In this document: piece after piece, positions 1 through 7,800 of the stretch
Numbering within the stretch: the first letter of the stretch is position 1
How the letters are laid out: each line of letters starts with the position of its first letter
The notes under the pieces: model-generated
The model's database searches: none
The model's input: only the letters and a program-made list of their open reading frames with translations
What the model was told of the DNA's origin: nothing
From: Cloacimonetes bacterium UBA4175
GTDB taxonomy: Bacteria > Cloacimonadota > Cloacimonadia > Cloacimonadales > Cloacimonadaceae
Direction: 5' to 3'
NCBI GenBank assembly: GCA_002379855.1
Contig: DFUX01000014.1
Coordinates: 1 to 8,786 of the forward strand
DNA length: 8,786 nucleotides
Made by a program: the position numbers and the translations under genes

Positions 1-70
1 TACGGATTACTATGGTAAAACAAGAAGGCTTTTCGCCAGCCCGGAAGCAAACAAAGCTAAACTAAAATAA
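1..70 (+). CDS. 3' tail of an upstream gene (partial)
   Basis: In the second frame the window opens directly into codons that read TDYYGKTRRLFASPEANKAK followed by LK and a TAA stop at 68-70. The composition, with mixed charged and aromatic residues and a Lys-rich end, looks like the C-terminus of a real protein, and the following sequence becomes AT-rich and stop-rich. Only 22 codons are visible, so neither family nor function can be assigned. No clear terminator hairpin follows. It could also be a chance open stretch. Confidence 0.35.
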   Translation, partial: TDYYGKTRRLFASPEANKAKLK

Positions 71-351
71 AAGTTAGTATTTAACTATATGCCACTCTTA
101 TGAATAACCCCCTTTTTAGCAACTACATTTCTTTCAATACTCCAAAAAACCGCGTCATCCCGGGCTGCGGGCCGTGATCAGGTTACCTTCCCTTGTCTAT
201 TCCACAAGTTAAGGCGAATAAAGACAGATGGTTATGCAGACACAAGGGAATTATGGCACAAAAAACTCATTGACAAATCATGGGGAAATGGCAGCTTGTT
301 TTCGGGTGCTTGGAATGGAAGTTCGAAAACTGGAATGGTCTCAACCCCTCA
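71..351. other. gene-free AT-rich stretch with one decayed repeat
   Basis: No reading frame with a plausible start was found here. One frame stays open from 104 to 379 on the plus strand but has no ATG or GTG start before about position 331 and runs through repeat-derived bases. The only structured element is the decayed hairpin repeat at 154-180. The stretch ends at the promoter-like boxes before 399. Confidence 0.5.
154..180. repeat. decayed GGATCCCGG-family hairpin repeat
   Basis: The left half, GTCATCCCGGGCT, is the same 13 bases that begin the hairpin element at 8394. The right arm has degenerated, leaving only CCCG/CGGG and TCA/TGA pairing around the loop. It belongs to the dispersed family found at 1361, 1478, 1615, 8392 and 8666. 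Confidence 0.6.
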
Positions 352-380
352 TTTAGTTAGAAGTATTTTGTGCGTATAAT
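352..380 (+). promoter_or_regulatory. candidate promoter for the small-peptide/lipoprotein cluster
   Basis: A perfect TATAAT lies at 375-380, 18 bases before the ATG of the 41-codon frame. With a 17-base spacer the -35 position reads TTTAGT (352-357), which matches TTGACA at only three of six positions. A TG dinucleotide at 371-372 is one base off the extended -10 position. Transcription would start near 387 and run through the peptide, lipoprotein and 72-residue genes. Organisms of the Bacteroidota type use a different -10 consensus, so the assignment depends on the host. Confidence 0.4.
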
Positions 381-398
381 AGTATTCATAGGGGTAAG

Positions 399-524
399 AT
401 GAAAAAAGGCGTTTTTGTTGTTTTGGCTTTAGTTGTTTATGCCAAACAGGTTCCACCGTGCCAGAGCCACGGTCAATTAGCAAAGAGACGGTGTCCAGCC
501 GAGCGTTCAGATGGACACAAATGA
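399..524 (+). CDS. possible 41-residue secreted basic peptide
   Basis: A short frame begins with MKKGVFVVLALVVYA, a compact Sec signal peptide: two lysines, about twelve hydrophobic residues and a V-Y-A signal peptidase I site. Cleavage would release a 26-residue peptide carrying two cysteines (in PPC and RRC), six Lys/Arg, two His and only two acidic residues. An AGGGG sequence at 390-394 could serve as ribosome site, four bases before the ATG, and a TATAAT box lies just upstream. The stop is 21 bases before the ATG of the lipoprotein gene, so it would be the first gene of that operon. It may instead be a leader peptide, or the remnant of a longer secreted protein cut off after its signal peptide. 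No family was recognised. Confidence 0.35.
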   Translation: MKKGVFVVLALVVYAKQVPPCQSHGQLAKRRCPAERSDGHK

Positions 525-545
525 AACCAGAAAAGGAGTAAAACT

Positions 546-1076
546 ATGTTCAACAAAGCTTCCATAAGATTTTCAACTGTCCTGGCAGCATTGGCCATGC
601 TTCTTAGCCTGTCCTGCTCAGAAGGCCCCACCAAAGTAACCGTCAGGGACGATAACCAGGACCAGGTGGCACACCTTGCGCCTGACCCTAACATTCTGGG
701 TAACACCGAGATGTTCTTCATTCCGCAGACCATCCAGGGTTCCGCCATCTGGGTCATAAACGGGCCTGGCGCGAACGTGGGCATCGATATCAGAGACAGG
801 GCCAACAGCGCGTTTATCTACTATGCCGACAGTTACCTTGGCGCGGGGAAAAACTCGGCTCAGACAGGCACACAGATACCCTGGAACAAGTGGATGAGAG
901 TGAGGTTGGTGGTCTATAAATCGGGATTGTCCGGCGCGATAGTCAGCTTTATCGATTTGCTTGGCCTGGACTTCTTTGACAGCATCGAGGATTACATGAT
1001 CGAGCAAATCTATGAAAATGACGTGTACCTCAGCTCGGATGGCATCCACAAGACAATGCCAATCAAGCACAAATGA
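546..1076 (+). CDS. putative lipoprotein of unknown function, 176 residues
   Basis: The N-terminus has a Lys/Arg-containing n-region, a hydrophobic core at residues 12-22 and a cysteine at residue 24 in the context LLSLSC-SEGP. This is a relaxed lipobox, since position -3 is Ser rather than Leu. The mature protein would be lipid-anchored at the periplasmic face of the inner or outer membrane. The rest is soluble. A beta-rich middle (FFIPQTIQGSAIWVINGPGA, near residues 58-77) is followed by an aromatic stretch containing IPWNKWMRVRLVVY and an acidic segment near the C-terminus (DFFDSIEDYMIEQIYEND). No domain family was recognised. The start is supported by AAAGGAG at 532-538, seven bases before the ATG. 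The next gene begins seven bases after the TGA stop, so the two are probably co-transcribed and may work together. Confidence 0.7.
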   Translation: MFNKASIRFSTVLAALAMLLSLSCSEGPTKVTVRDDNQDQVAHLAPDPNILGNTEMFFIPQTIQGSAIWVINGPGANVGIDIRDRANSAFIYYADSYLGAGKNSAQTGTQIPWNKWMRVRLVVYKSGLSGAIVSFIDLLGLDFFDSIEDYMIEQIYENDVYLSSDGIHKTMPIKHK

Positions 1077-1083
1077 GGAAAAG

Positions 1084-1302
1084 ATGATTACTGTCCAGGT
1101 TATTTCGAGATCGACGGGCAAGCCCTTGAACGGCAAGAAAGTGTATGTCGCCTTTTCCGGACTGCGGGGAGGACTGGAGGGGTTCACGGACAGCAATGGC
1201 AATGTCCACCTGAATGCAGACCCGGGGTCTGGCGAGGTCTTTGTGAGCGGCTCCAGGGTTCATCAGGGATATTTAAGCGGCAGGATTGTCGTATATACGT
1301 AA
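1084..1302 (+). CDS. 72-residue stand-alone transthyretin-like (carboxypeptidase-regulatory-like) domain protein
   Basis: The protein opens with MITVQVISRSTGKPLNGKKV, continues with GFTDSNGNVHL near residues 33-43 and ends in GYLSGRIVVYT. This V-x-V...GKPL-x-G-x-x-V...TD-x-G-x-x strand pattern is typical of carboxypeptidase-regulatory-like/transthyretin-like beta-sandwiches, which are usually modules of larger surface proteins. Here the domain makes up the whole protein, and there is no signal peptide. It would therefore be cytoplasmic or exported by an unknown route. The ATG at 1084 is chosen over the in-frame ATG at 1012, because the latter lies inside the lipoprotein gene while GAGGA at 1075-1079, overlapping the lipoprotein stop, provides a ribosome site. 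The fold is inferred by pattern only, and the function is unknown. Confidence 0.65.
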   Translation: MITVQVISRSTGKPLNGKKVYVAFSGLRGGLEGFTDSNGNVHLNADPGSGEVFVSGSRVHQGYLSGRIVVYT

Positions 1303-1326
1303 AGCGGGGGTGTGATACTATTTAGC

Positions 1327-1354
1327 CTGCGTTAGCGCAGATGCTTGTCTTTTT
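1327..1354 (+). terminator. weak candidate terminator of the small operon
   Basis: CTGCG (1327-1331) and CGCAG (1336-1340) form a five-pair stem with a TTAG loop. The run CTTTTTCT begins eight to nine bases after the stem, farther than is usual. It is 25 bases after the TAA of the 72-residue gene and is the only terminator-like structure there. The same bases resemble the CGCAGAT repeat units that follow, so the hairpin may be incidental. Confidence 0.25.
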
Positions 1355-1360
1355 CTAATA

Positions 1361-1377
1361 GACTGGATCCCGGGTCA
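1361..1377. repeat. orphan half of a GGATCCCGG hairpin element
   Basis: GACTGGATCCCGGGTCA is identical to the first 17 bases of the complete element at 1478-1509, but the complementary right arm is missing. The sequence continues into the CGCAGAT units instead. It looks like an element truncated by insertion or deletion. Confidence 0.65.
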
Positions 1378-1385
1378 CATGGTTC

Positions 1386-1426
1386 TCGCAGATATACGCG
1401 GGTAAAAGTCGCAGATGAGCGCGGGG
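1386..1426. repeat. pair of 18-base CGCAGAT...CGCGGG units
   Basis: TCGCAGATATACGCGGGT (1386-1403) and TCGCAGATGAGCGCGGGG (1409-1426) match at 14 of 18 positions and are spaced 23 bases apart start to start. A further partial copy (GCGCAGAT) lies at 1335-1342. The units begin close after the break in the half hairpin element at 1377. No coding potential is associated with them. Confidence 0.5.
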
Positions 1427-1477
1427 TTATGGGGCGCGGTTGTTTTGGGGTCTGGTGCTTGTTTTTGGGCTTTAAAA

Positions 1478-1509
1478 GACTGGATCCCGGGTCAAGCCCG
1501 GGATGACAC
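1478..1509. repeat. complete GGATCCCGG hairpin element (type 1)
   Basis: This 32-base element has perfect eight-base arms ATCCCGGG (1484-1491) and CCCGGGAT (1497-1504) around the loop TCAAG. It is flanked by GACTGG on the left and GACAC on the right. It is the uninterrupted reference form, in reverse orientation, for the interrupted copy at 8392-8467. Similar short palindromes occur in many bacterial intergenic regions. A terminator role is unlikely because no T-run follows on either strand. Confidence 0.75.
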
Positions 1510-1571
1510 ATCTTTGGGATCTGTTGGGGACTTGTTTCGGAGCTGTGTGTTTTCATACTTTTACGCTCGTT

Positions 1572-1598
1572 TAATCCGTATAATTTGTGTAATTTGTG
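1572..1598. repeat. three tandem 9-base TAATTYGTG units
   Basis: TAATCCGTA, TAATTTGTG and TAATTTGTG follow each other without gaps. Two further triplets of the same word lie at 1813-1840 and 8543-8570. The period of nine to ten bases is close to one helical turn. It could be a protein-binding array or a non-functional dispersed repeat. Confidence 0.6.
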
Positions 1599-1614
1599 GA
1601 TGATTATTCTAATA

Positions 1615-1647
1615 GAATGGATCCCGGCTCGCAGGCCGGGATGACAC
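1615..1647. repeat. complete GGATCCCGG hairpin element (type 2)
   Basis: Arms ATCCCGGC (1621-1628) and GCCGGGAT (1635-1642) pair perfectly around the loop TCGCAG. From 1618 to 1645 it is identical to the element at 8666-8693, about 7 kb away on the other side of the macroglobulin gene. Such identity over a non-coding 28-mer points to recent copying or gene conversion. Confidence 0.75.
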
Positions 1648-1700
1648 GGTATATAGCTATGTGGTTTTTGGGAACCTTTCCACCTTACAAATATCATGCT

Positions 1701-1840
1701 GATCCTGTCGATCCTGTCATCCGCGTTCTATCATCACGTCATCACGACACCACCTCACCACCTCAAGGAACCATTCCACCTTTCCACCTCAAAAACACCT
1801 TTCCACTCCTTATAATTCGTGTTAATTCGTGTAATTCGTG
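1701..1840. repeat. patchwork of doubled short words ending in a TAATTCGTG triplet
   Basis: Several different words each occur twice in direct tandem: GATCCTGTC at 1701-1718, TCATCACG at 1731-1746 and CCACCTCA at 1750-1765. Pyrimidine-rich CCACCTTT-like words follow to about 1808. The block ends with TAATTCGTGT, TAATTCGTG, TAATTCGTG at 1813-1840. It fills the gap between the hairpin at 1615 and the end of the macroglobulin gene at 1864. Open frames here translate to low-complexity repeats and are not genes. Confidence 0.65.
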
Positions 1841-1863
1841 GATAATAAAAAAACACCTCCCGT

Positions 1864-4800
1864 TCAGGGTTGCACCAGCACCCGGATTCCTTCCGAATGG
1901 GAATTGAACTCCGGCGCGTACATGCATTGGATGGAGGCGATGCCATTGGAAAACTCCCCCGCCTGGCTCACGCGCAGGGGATATTCGAAGACATAGGTGC
2001 CCTTGCGCAGATAGTCGATGAAGAAGTTGGTGGCGGCGTCTCCGGTGGCTTCGTAGTAGCCCAGGCCATCCTGCCATTTGTAGCGGGAAAGCACGTTGAT
2101 GGGCTCGAATCCTGCGCCGCGCATATCTTTCAGATGCACATATTCCATATCCCGGTCGCTGCGCAGTTCGATGCGCACCACCAGCTTGTCGCCCACTTTC
2201 AGCCTTGCTCTTTCGCCAATCTGTTCCAGCACCTTGCCGCGGTCGCTGTCGATTTCGCGGAAGAGTTTTTTGCTTAGGCTGAGGGGAGTGGCGGCTCCGG
2301 TGATCTTATCCAGGTCTTCCCAATACTGCCAGTGGAGAGCGCCCCAGGAGGGCACCGGATTGGGATTGGAGACGGAGATTTGCGCCAGGCGCGGCTCGAT
2401 CTCTGAAGCAGTCCAGGAGGTCTTGAAATAGCCTGTGCCAGCCTCGACCGATCCGCTGGAGGCGGGTTCCAGGCTCTCGCCGCCCAGAGTTATCTGAGCC
2501 AGTTCGCTGCCCGCCAGCCACTCTGTTCCCTGCAGAAGCAGCGCGTAGCAAGCCTGGGCGGTGGCGACGGTGGTCTTCCAATGGGTGGTCTGTTTCATCT
2601 TGAGCAGCCAGGTGCGCATCTCGTCCACCAGCGCAGTGTCGGAGCCGATCTCGGAAAAGGCCTCGATCAGCAGCGCCTGCCTGCCGATGGGCGCCTGATA
2701 CCAGAACCAGCCTTCCGCGCCGCGCCACCAGGTGCCCAGTTCCTCGTCATGCAGTGAATGTTCCCGCAAGGAGGCCAGGATGCGCGGAGGGATTTCCCTG
2801 TCGCCCCTCCGGTGCAGGGACAGGGCGATGAGCCCCATAGAGTAGAAATCCCGCTGCCGCCAATACTTGCGTGCCTGGCCAAGGAAGTAGTCCACCGCCT
2901 CGCGGGCGTCCTCAGCCACCGGCTTGTGGGGGAAAAATGAGCGGGTATAGAGATAGTGCAACTCCAGATAGCCCAGGTTGTCCAGATTCAATAATCCTCT
3001 TTTCTTGAGAAACAGGTAGGAATCCCTGATCTTGCCGTCCAGATATCCAAGCGCCGCGTCGCAGATCCTCTGAACCTCCGCCGAGCGCGCGGAACCCACT
3101 CCAAGGTGATCCAGATGGCCAAATCCCTCCACGATGTATTGGGTTGTCCACCAGGAGGGTCCCATGCCATTAAACCAGCTCCAGCCGCCGCCCGGAAGCT
3201 GATTGCGGGCCAGGATGGCCAGCGCGGAGTTGCTTTGCCCCGCCATGTGGTTGAGGTCGAAGAGCAGTCCCAGACGGTGTTTGGCCTCGGTTTCGTTTTG
3301 GGCGTCCATCACCCAGGGGGTTTCCTGCAGCAGCAGGGATTTGAGTTCCTCATTTTGCTCCAGTTTGGAAAGCAGCGCGGTGGAAGAGGGGCTGTCGCGC
3401 CAGGCCTTGAAGACCCTTTCGATGCGGGGATCGGATTGAGCGATGTGGGTGGCCAGGCTGTTGGCATAGAAACGGGCAAATATTACCTCGTTGCAGGGGT
3501 AAGGGTCTTCCATCAGGTAAGGCAGGGCCTGGATCGCGTACCAGGCTGGATTGGAGCTGTATTCCAGGGTCAGTTTGTAATGGCGCAGGGTGTCGGAACC
3601 GTGCTTGCGCAGCCTGGTGAAGTCGAAGGCTTTCTCGCTCCTGCCGCGCACCGCCAGAGGCAGGCTTTCGGTCACCAGCATGCGGTTGGAGAGGATGGGC
3701 AGGGTGTTTTCCTCGCCATCGGAGAAATCGCCGCTGGCAGCCACAAAGCGGCAGGTGACTGCGCCCAGGCCGAACGGCACGTTCAGTTCCCAAGTCAGGG
3801 CCGCGCTGGCGCCTTTGTCAACGCTGAAAGGCTGCCTGGCCTGCGCCAGGGCAAAGAGTGAATCCACCGGCTGCATGCTCAGTGCGTCAAAGAGGAAAAG
3901 CTGGCAGTAACCGGAATGGGCGGCGTCATCCAGGGAGGATATCTTGGCGGAAAGCGTGATGCGGTCGCCCTCCCGCAAAAAGCGGGGCAGGTTTGGCTGC
4001 ACCATGAGGGGCTTTTGCGTGACTGCCTCGCGCTCGGTGTAGCCCAGTTGCAACGCGGTGGTGGAGGCGAGGGCGCGGAACTTCCAGCGGGTGAGGGATT
4101 CCGGCACCTGAAAACTGAAGTAAACCCCGCCATCCGCGTCGGTGCGCAGATCGGGATAGAAGAAGGCTGTCTCGGCGAAATTCGCCCGGGCCTGCACGCT
4201 TTCCAGTTCGGCCGCCGCTCCGCTTCCTGCTCCTGACTGCAAAGATACGATGCCGGATATATCAGAGACACCCGACTCCGACAATTTATCCATAACAACC
4301 GGCCTTGAACTGCCGGCACTTTCATTTTCGGCTACCACCACCACGCCGCTGCTCTTCAATCCATCATCAAATGGGATGAAAGAATATGCGTCCAGATTAT
4401 CGGAAATTTCGAAATAGTAGTTCAGCCAGTCGAGGCGTTCGAATCTCCGGATAGGATAGTCGCGGTCGGGGAGATAAGACATGGATAGCAGTCTGTTAGA
4501 GCTATTGAAGCCTTCGCTCAGCCAGTTATGTGATCTGCCTGTGGAGCTATAGACCGAGCTGTTCCAGTCGCTTTTCCGGAAAGCATCCAGGGATGCGTCA
4601 TACATGGAGGCCAGCACTTCCGCCAGCACCGCTCCGCCGCTGTGATCCTTCACTTTGAGCCGCCATTCCTCAGTGCCGCCGGGCAACAGTTTGTCCCGGA
4701 AGCTGGCATACTCGAAGCTGAGTTCCTTGTTGGTCCAGGGCACCTTGATTTCCTGGCTGTGCAGATAGACCCTGCCGGCCCGGAAGAAGGTGAGATGCAC

Positions 4801-7800
4801 CCAGAATCCGCCCCGGTCGGCTTCCGTGACCGGAAGTTCCAGCAGGCGCTGTTCCCCGTCCAGCAGGAGGCGCTGGCGCAGCACGACGCTGTGGTTCTTT
4901 TCCACCTCGTAGAGTACGGATTGCCTGGCATAGCTGCTGCCGATGAGCAGGCGCGCGGTCTCGCCGGGCTGGCATTCCACCTTGAGGGGCACAAACCAGT
5001 CGGCCTGGGGATAGGGCAGCCGTTTGGAGCGGGAGTCGAAGAGGGTGAAATAGCTGACGGTGGCGGCTTCCTGCTGATGGTAGCGGCCGCTGAGCTCCAG
5101 CTTATAGGCCCCAGGTTTCCATTGGGAAAGTTTGTCGATCAACAGTTCCGCCTCCCCGGGCAGGGCAAAGCTGAGCTTCCAGACCTCTTCCTCCTCCGGC
5201 CAGGTTTCGATCTCGTCCTCATTGCCGAAGGGCAGTTCAGGAAATAGCTCCAATTGCCGTTCCCGGCTCATGAACTGGCGGTCTGGAGCGCTCCAGAGCC
5301 TGCTTTTGAGGATGCGGCCAGGGGCGCGCAGGCGGACGATCCTGGCTTCTCCGCTGGCCGTGAGCGGCTCTCCTCCCAGATTGCTTGCCTTCACCGGGAG
5401 TTTGAGGCTGTCCCCGCGCAAATCCACCTGCTCCGGCAGCGTAGCGTCCAGGATCAGGTCTTTTTCCCCGATGGCGAGGTTCAAAACCGCGCTGTGGGTC
5501 TCGCCGCTGATATCGGTCACATCGGCGCTGATGACGAAGTTGAAGTAGGGATTGTAACGGGGCAGGGCGGAAGCGTCGCCCTCGGCCAGGAAGCTGAGCG
5601 TAAACCCGCCCTGGGAGTCTGTGCGCACCCTGCCGAAGCTTATATCCTGCTGCGGCGACTGAGGGGCAGGACCCCACCACCTGCGCCAGAAGGGATATTT
5701 TGCCTGGCGCGACACACGAAAGCTCACCACGGCGTTGTCCACCGGGAAGCCGGCATAGGTGAGCGCCCGGCCCTTGAGGCTAACGGTCTGGTTCAGCTTG
5801 TAGCTGCCCTCCGGCTTGTCCAGCTTCACCTCAAAGCGCGGACGCTTGTATTCCTCCACGCTGATTCGCAGTATTCCGTCGCCTAACCTGATGGAGAATT
5901 CTCCGTTGAGCAGCCCTTTCGGGATGGTAAAGCTGGTGCTGAAGGTGCCGAACTCGTTGGTCTGCACATTCCGCCTGGAGATTGTCTTGCCGTTGGCGTC
6001 TTGAAAAACAATATTCATCACCCATCCGGTACACAGCGAGGTGTCGCTGCCGCCGTCGGACAAGAAAGACACTCCTTTCAGATGCACCGTCTGGCCCGGC
6101 CGGTAGATGGCGCGGTCGGCAAAGAGCAAGGTGCGCTGCCTTTTGGGGCTTTTGTTAGAGCGCTCACTTTGATTCAGATATCCTGCCATCAGGGAATCCG
6201 CGCCGTGGGTGGCAAGCAGGTAGCTGTCATAGTATTGGCTCTGTTTGGGGATCGTCACCAGGCCCAGGCTGTCTGGACAGCCCTTCCAGATTCTTTCATA
6301 GCTGAATTCTCTGTTTGAGTCCCTTACTGCGTGGAGGACTTGCACCTGCGCGTCCACCCTTTCGCCGCTGCTCCGGCTGAGCAGCAGCATCCTGCCGCCC
6401 TGGCTGGCGGGGAAGATCCCCGCCAGGTCGCTGACGCTTATGTAGCCTGCTGCACCCCATTGGCCTTCCTTGAGATTGCCGCTGGCCAGATTGGTGACCC
6501 ACACCAGATAGTGGCCCGCGGGCAATCCATCCATGGGCAGTTCAAAGCCCCGCTGCCGGTAGTCGCCTTCATTTTCCAGTCTGAACTCCCGTTCCAAAAC
6601 GGGCGTCATATCTTCTGCTTTCCTTAATCGGGATAGCGCTTCGTAGATTCTGTTGTTTCTTCTTCTGTGCCATTCTTTCGGTTCAGGATAGGGTTGGCGG
6701 AAGACCTTCACCCTGATCCCGTTCAGGTTTTTGGCATCGACCTTGAGCAACCAGGGCTGGCCGGGACAGGCATATTCCTCTATCGCTACCGATATTCGCG
6801 GCTGGCGGATGTTTGCAGCCAGCACCGCGCAGGACTGTCCGCCGAAACTGGTGGGAAAATCCTCCGCGCAGGCGTCGGCCATTTGCGCGGCCTGCTTGTA
6901 GTTCCAGCGCAGCCCGTCATTGCCATCGGGATCGTGGGGGGTTCCCAGGTCGTGCTTGAGGCGTGCCAGCTTGAAGGTGGGCAAGGCAGAGAGCGGATCG
7001 CCCGCGTAGCGGGACTGCAACAGCCGCAAGGCTTCCGCGTAAGGCTGCTCCGGAGAGGGCAGCACAGTGTTTTGATAGAAAAACTCCAGCCGCTCTATAT
7101 CCACCTCCAGCAAAGCGGCGGGATCGGCATCATCCAAATGGAAGAGCAGCAAGTCCTGAAACAGCAGCGCCGCGTTGTAGGGCAGGGAAAGAGTGTCCGG
7201 CGAGCTGATCTGCCAGCGGGCAAAGCTCTCCGCCGGAGCGAAAAAGCGCAGATCGCCGATCTGGAAAGACTCCGGAGGCAGGGCGATCCCGGATTCGCTG
7301 CTCTTGAAAAAATCCAGCGCGCGGTGCGCCAAAAAGTCATAGAGCGTAGGCCGCAAGCCACGTCCAACCGCATCTCCGCCCTGGAGCATGGCGCTGAAAT
7401 CCTCAATCTTCAGTTCCTGCAGCAATTCACGCTGTTCCAGCGAGAGGTGGAATTCCCTGAACACCTCGCGGCTAAGCGTCTGCAAGTCCCAAGTGGCAAT
7501 GTCCTCCGGCTGGTAATCCAACAGGGCTCCGCGTTTGGCAAAGCGCCCGCGGTTGCCCGTGTAATAGTTCCAATAGAGTTGTGCCAGCATGCTGTGCAGG
7601 ATCGAGGTGGCGGGCTGGGTCGAGTTTTGCAGGTGCTGCCTGGTGCGCGCGATCGCCTGCAGGCGTTGGGCTTCCTGATAGGAACCGATATTGCCCAGCA
7701 TCGCCGTTAGCGCCTTGATCTGCTGGCCGGTCTGGCCGTCCGCCAAAGCCTCCGCGTAGAGCGAATCCAGCGCCTCCAGGGCGGACTGGGGTAGCCCCTC

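Noticed and set aside
104..379. Open plus-strand frame reading protein-like (contains DGYADTRELWHKKLIDKSWG)
   Set aside because: No ATG or GTG start before about 331, it reads through a hairpin repeat, and its stop lies inside the TATAAT box. It could be a gene relic but the support is too thin.
618..1202. Minus-strand frame of 194 codons opposite the lipoprotein gene
   Set aside because: It has no ribosome site, signal or recognisable domain, while the plus-strand gene has a signal peptide, Shine-Dalgarno and operon spacing.
1701..1840. CRISPR-like array
   Set aside because: The repeated words are only 8-10 bases, differ from block to block and have no unique spacers.
1844..1875. Terminator for the macroglobulin gene (T-run 1853-1847 on the minus strand)
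   Set aside because: The T-run is there, but the preceding stem has only three contiguous G-C pairs; not convincing as an intrinsic terminator.
1332..1946. Several short open frames across the repeats (both strands)
   Set aside because: Their translations are repeat-derived (HPGLDPGSS, INTNYK, WKG words) and lack ribosome sites.
3106..3861. Long plus-strand open frame (251 codons) inside the macroglobulin gene
   Set aside because: Antisense shadow of a GC-rich coding frame; the minus-strand frame shows clear domain signatures across the same bases.
6667..7710. Plus-strand open frame of 347 codons inside the macroglobulin gene
   Set aside because: Also an antisense shadow; no family signature, composition rich in Gln/Arg/Gly as expected from complementing coding DNA.
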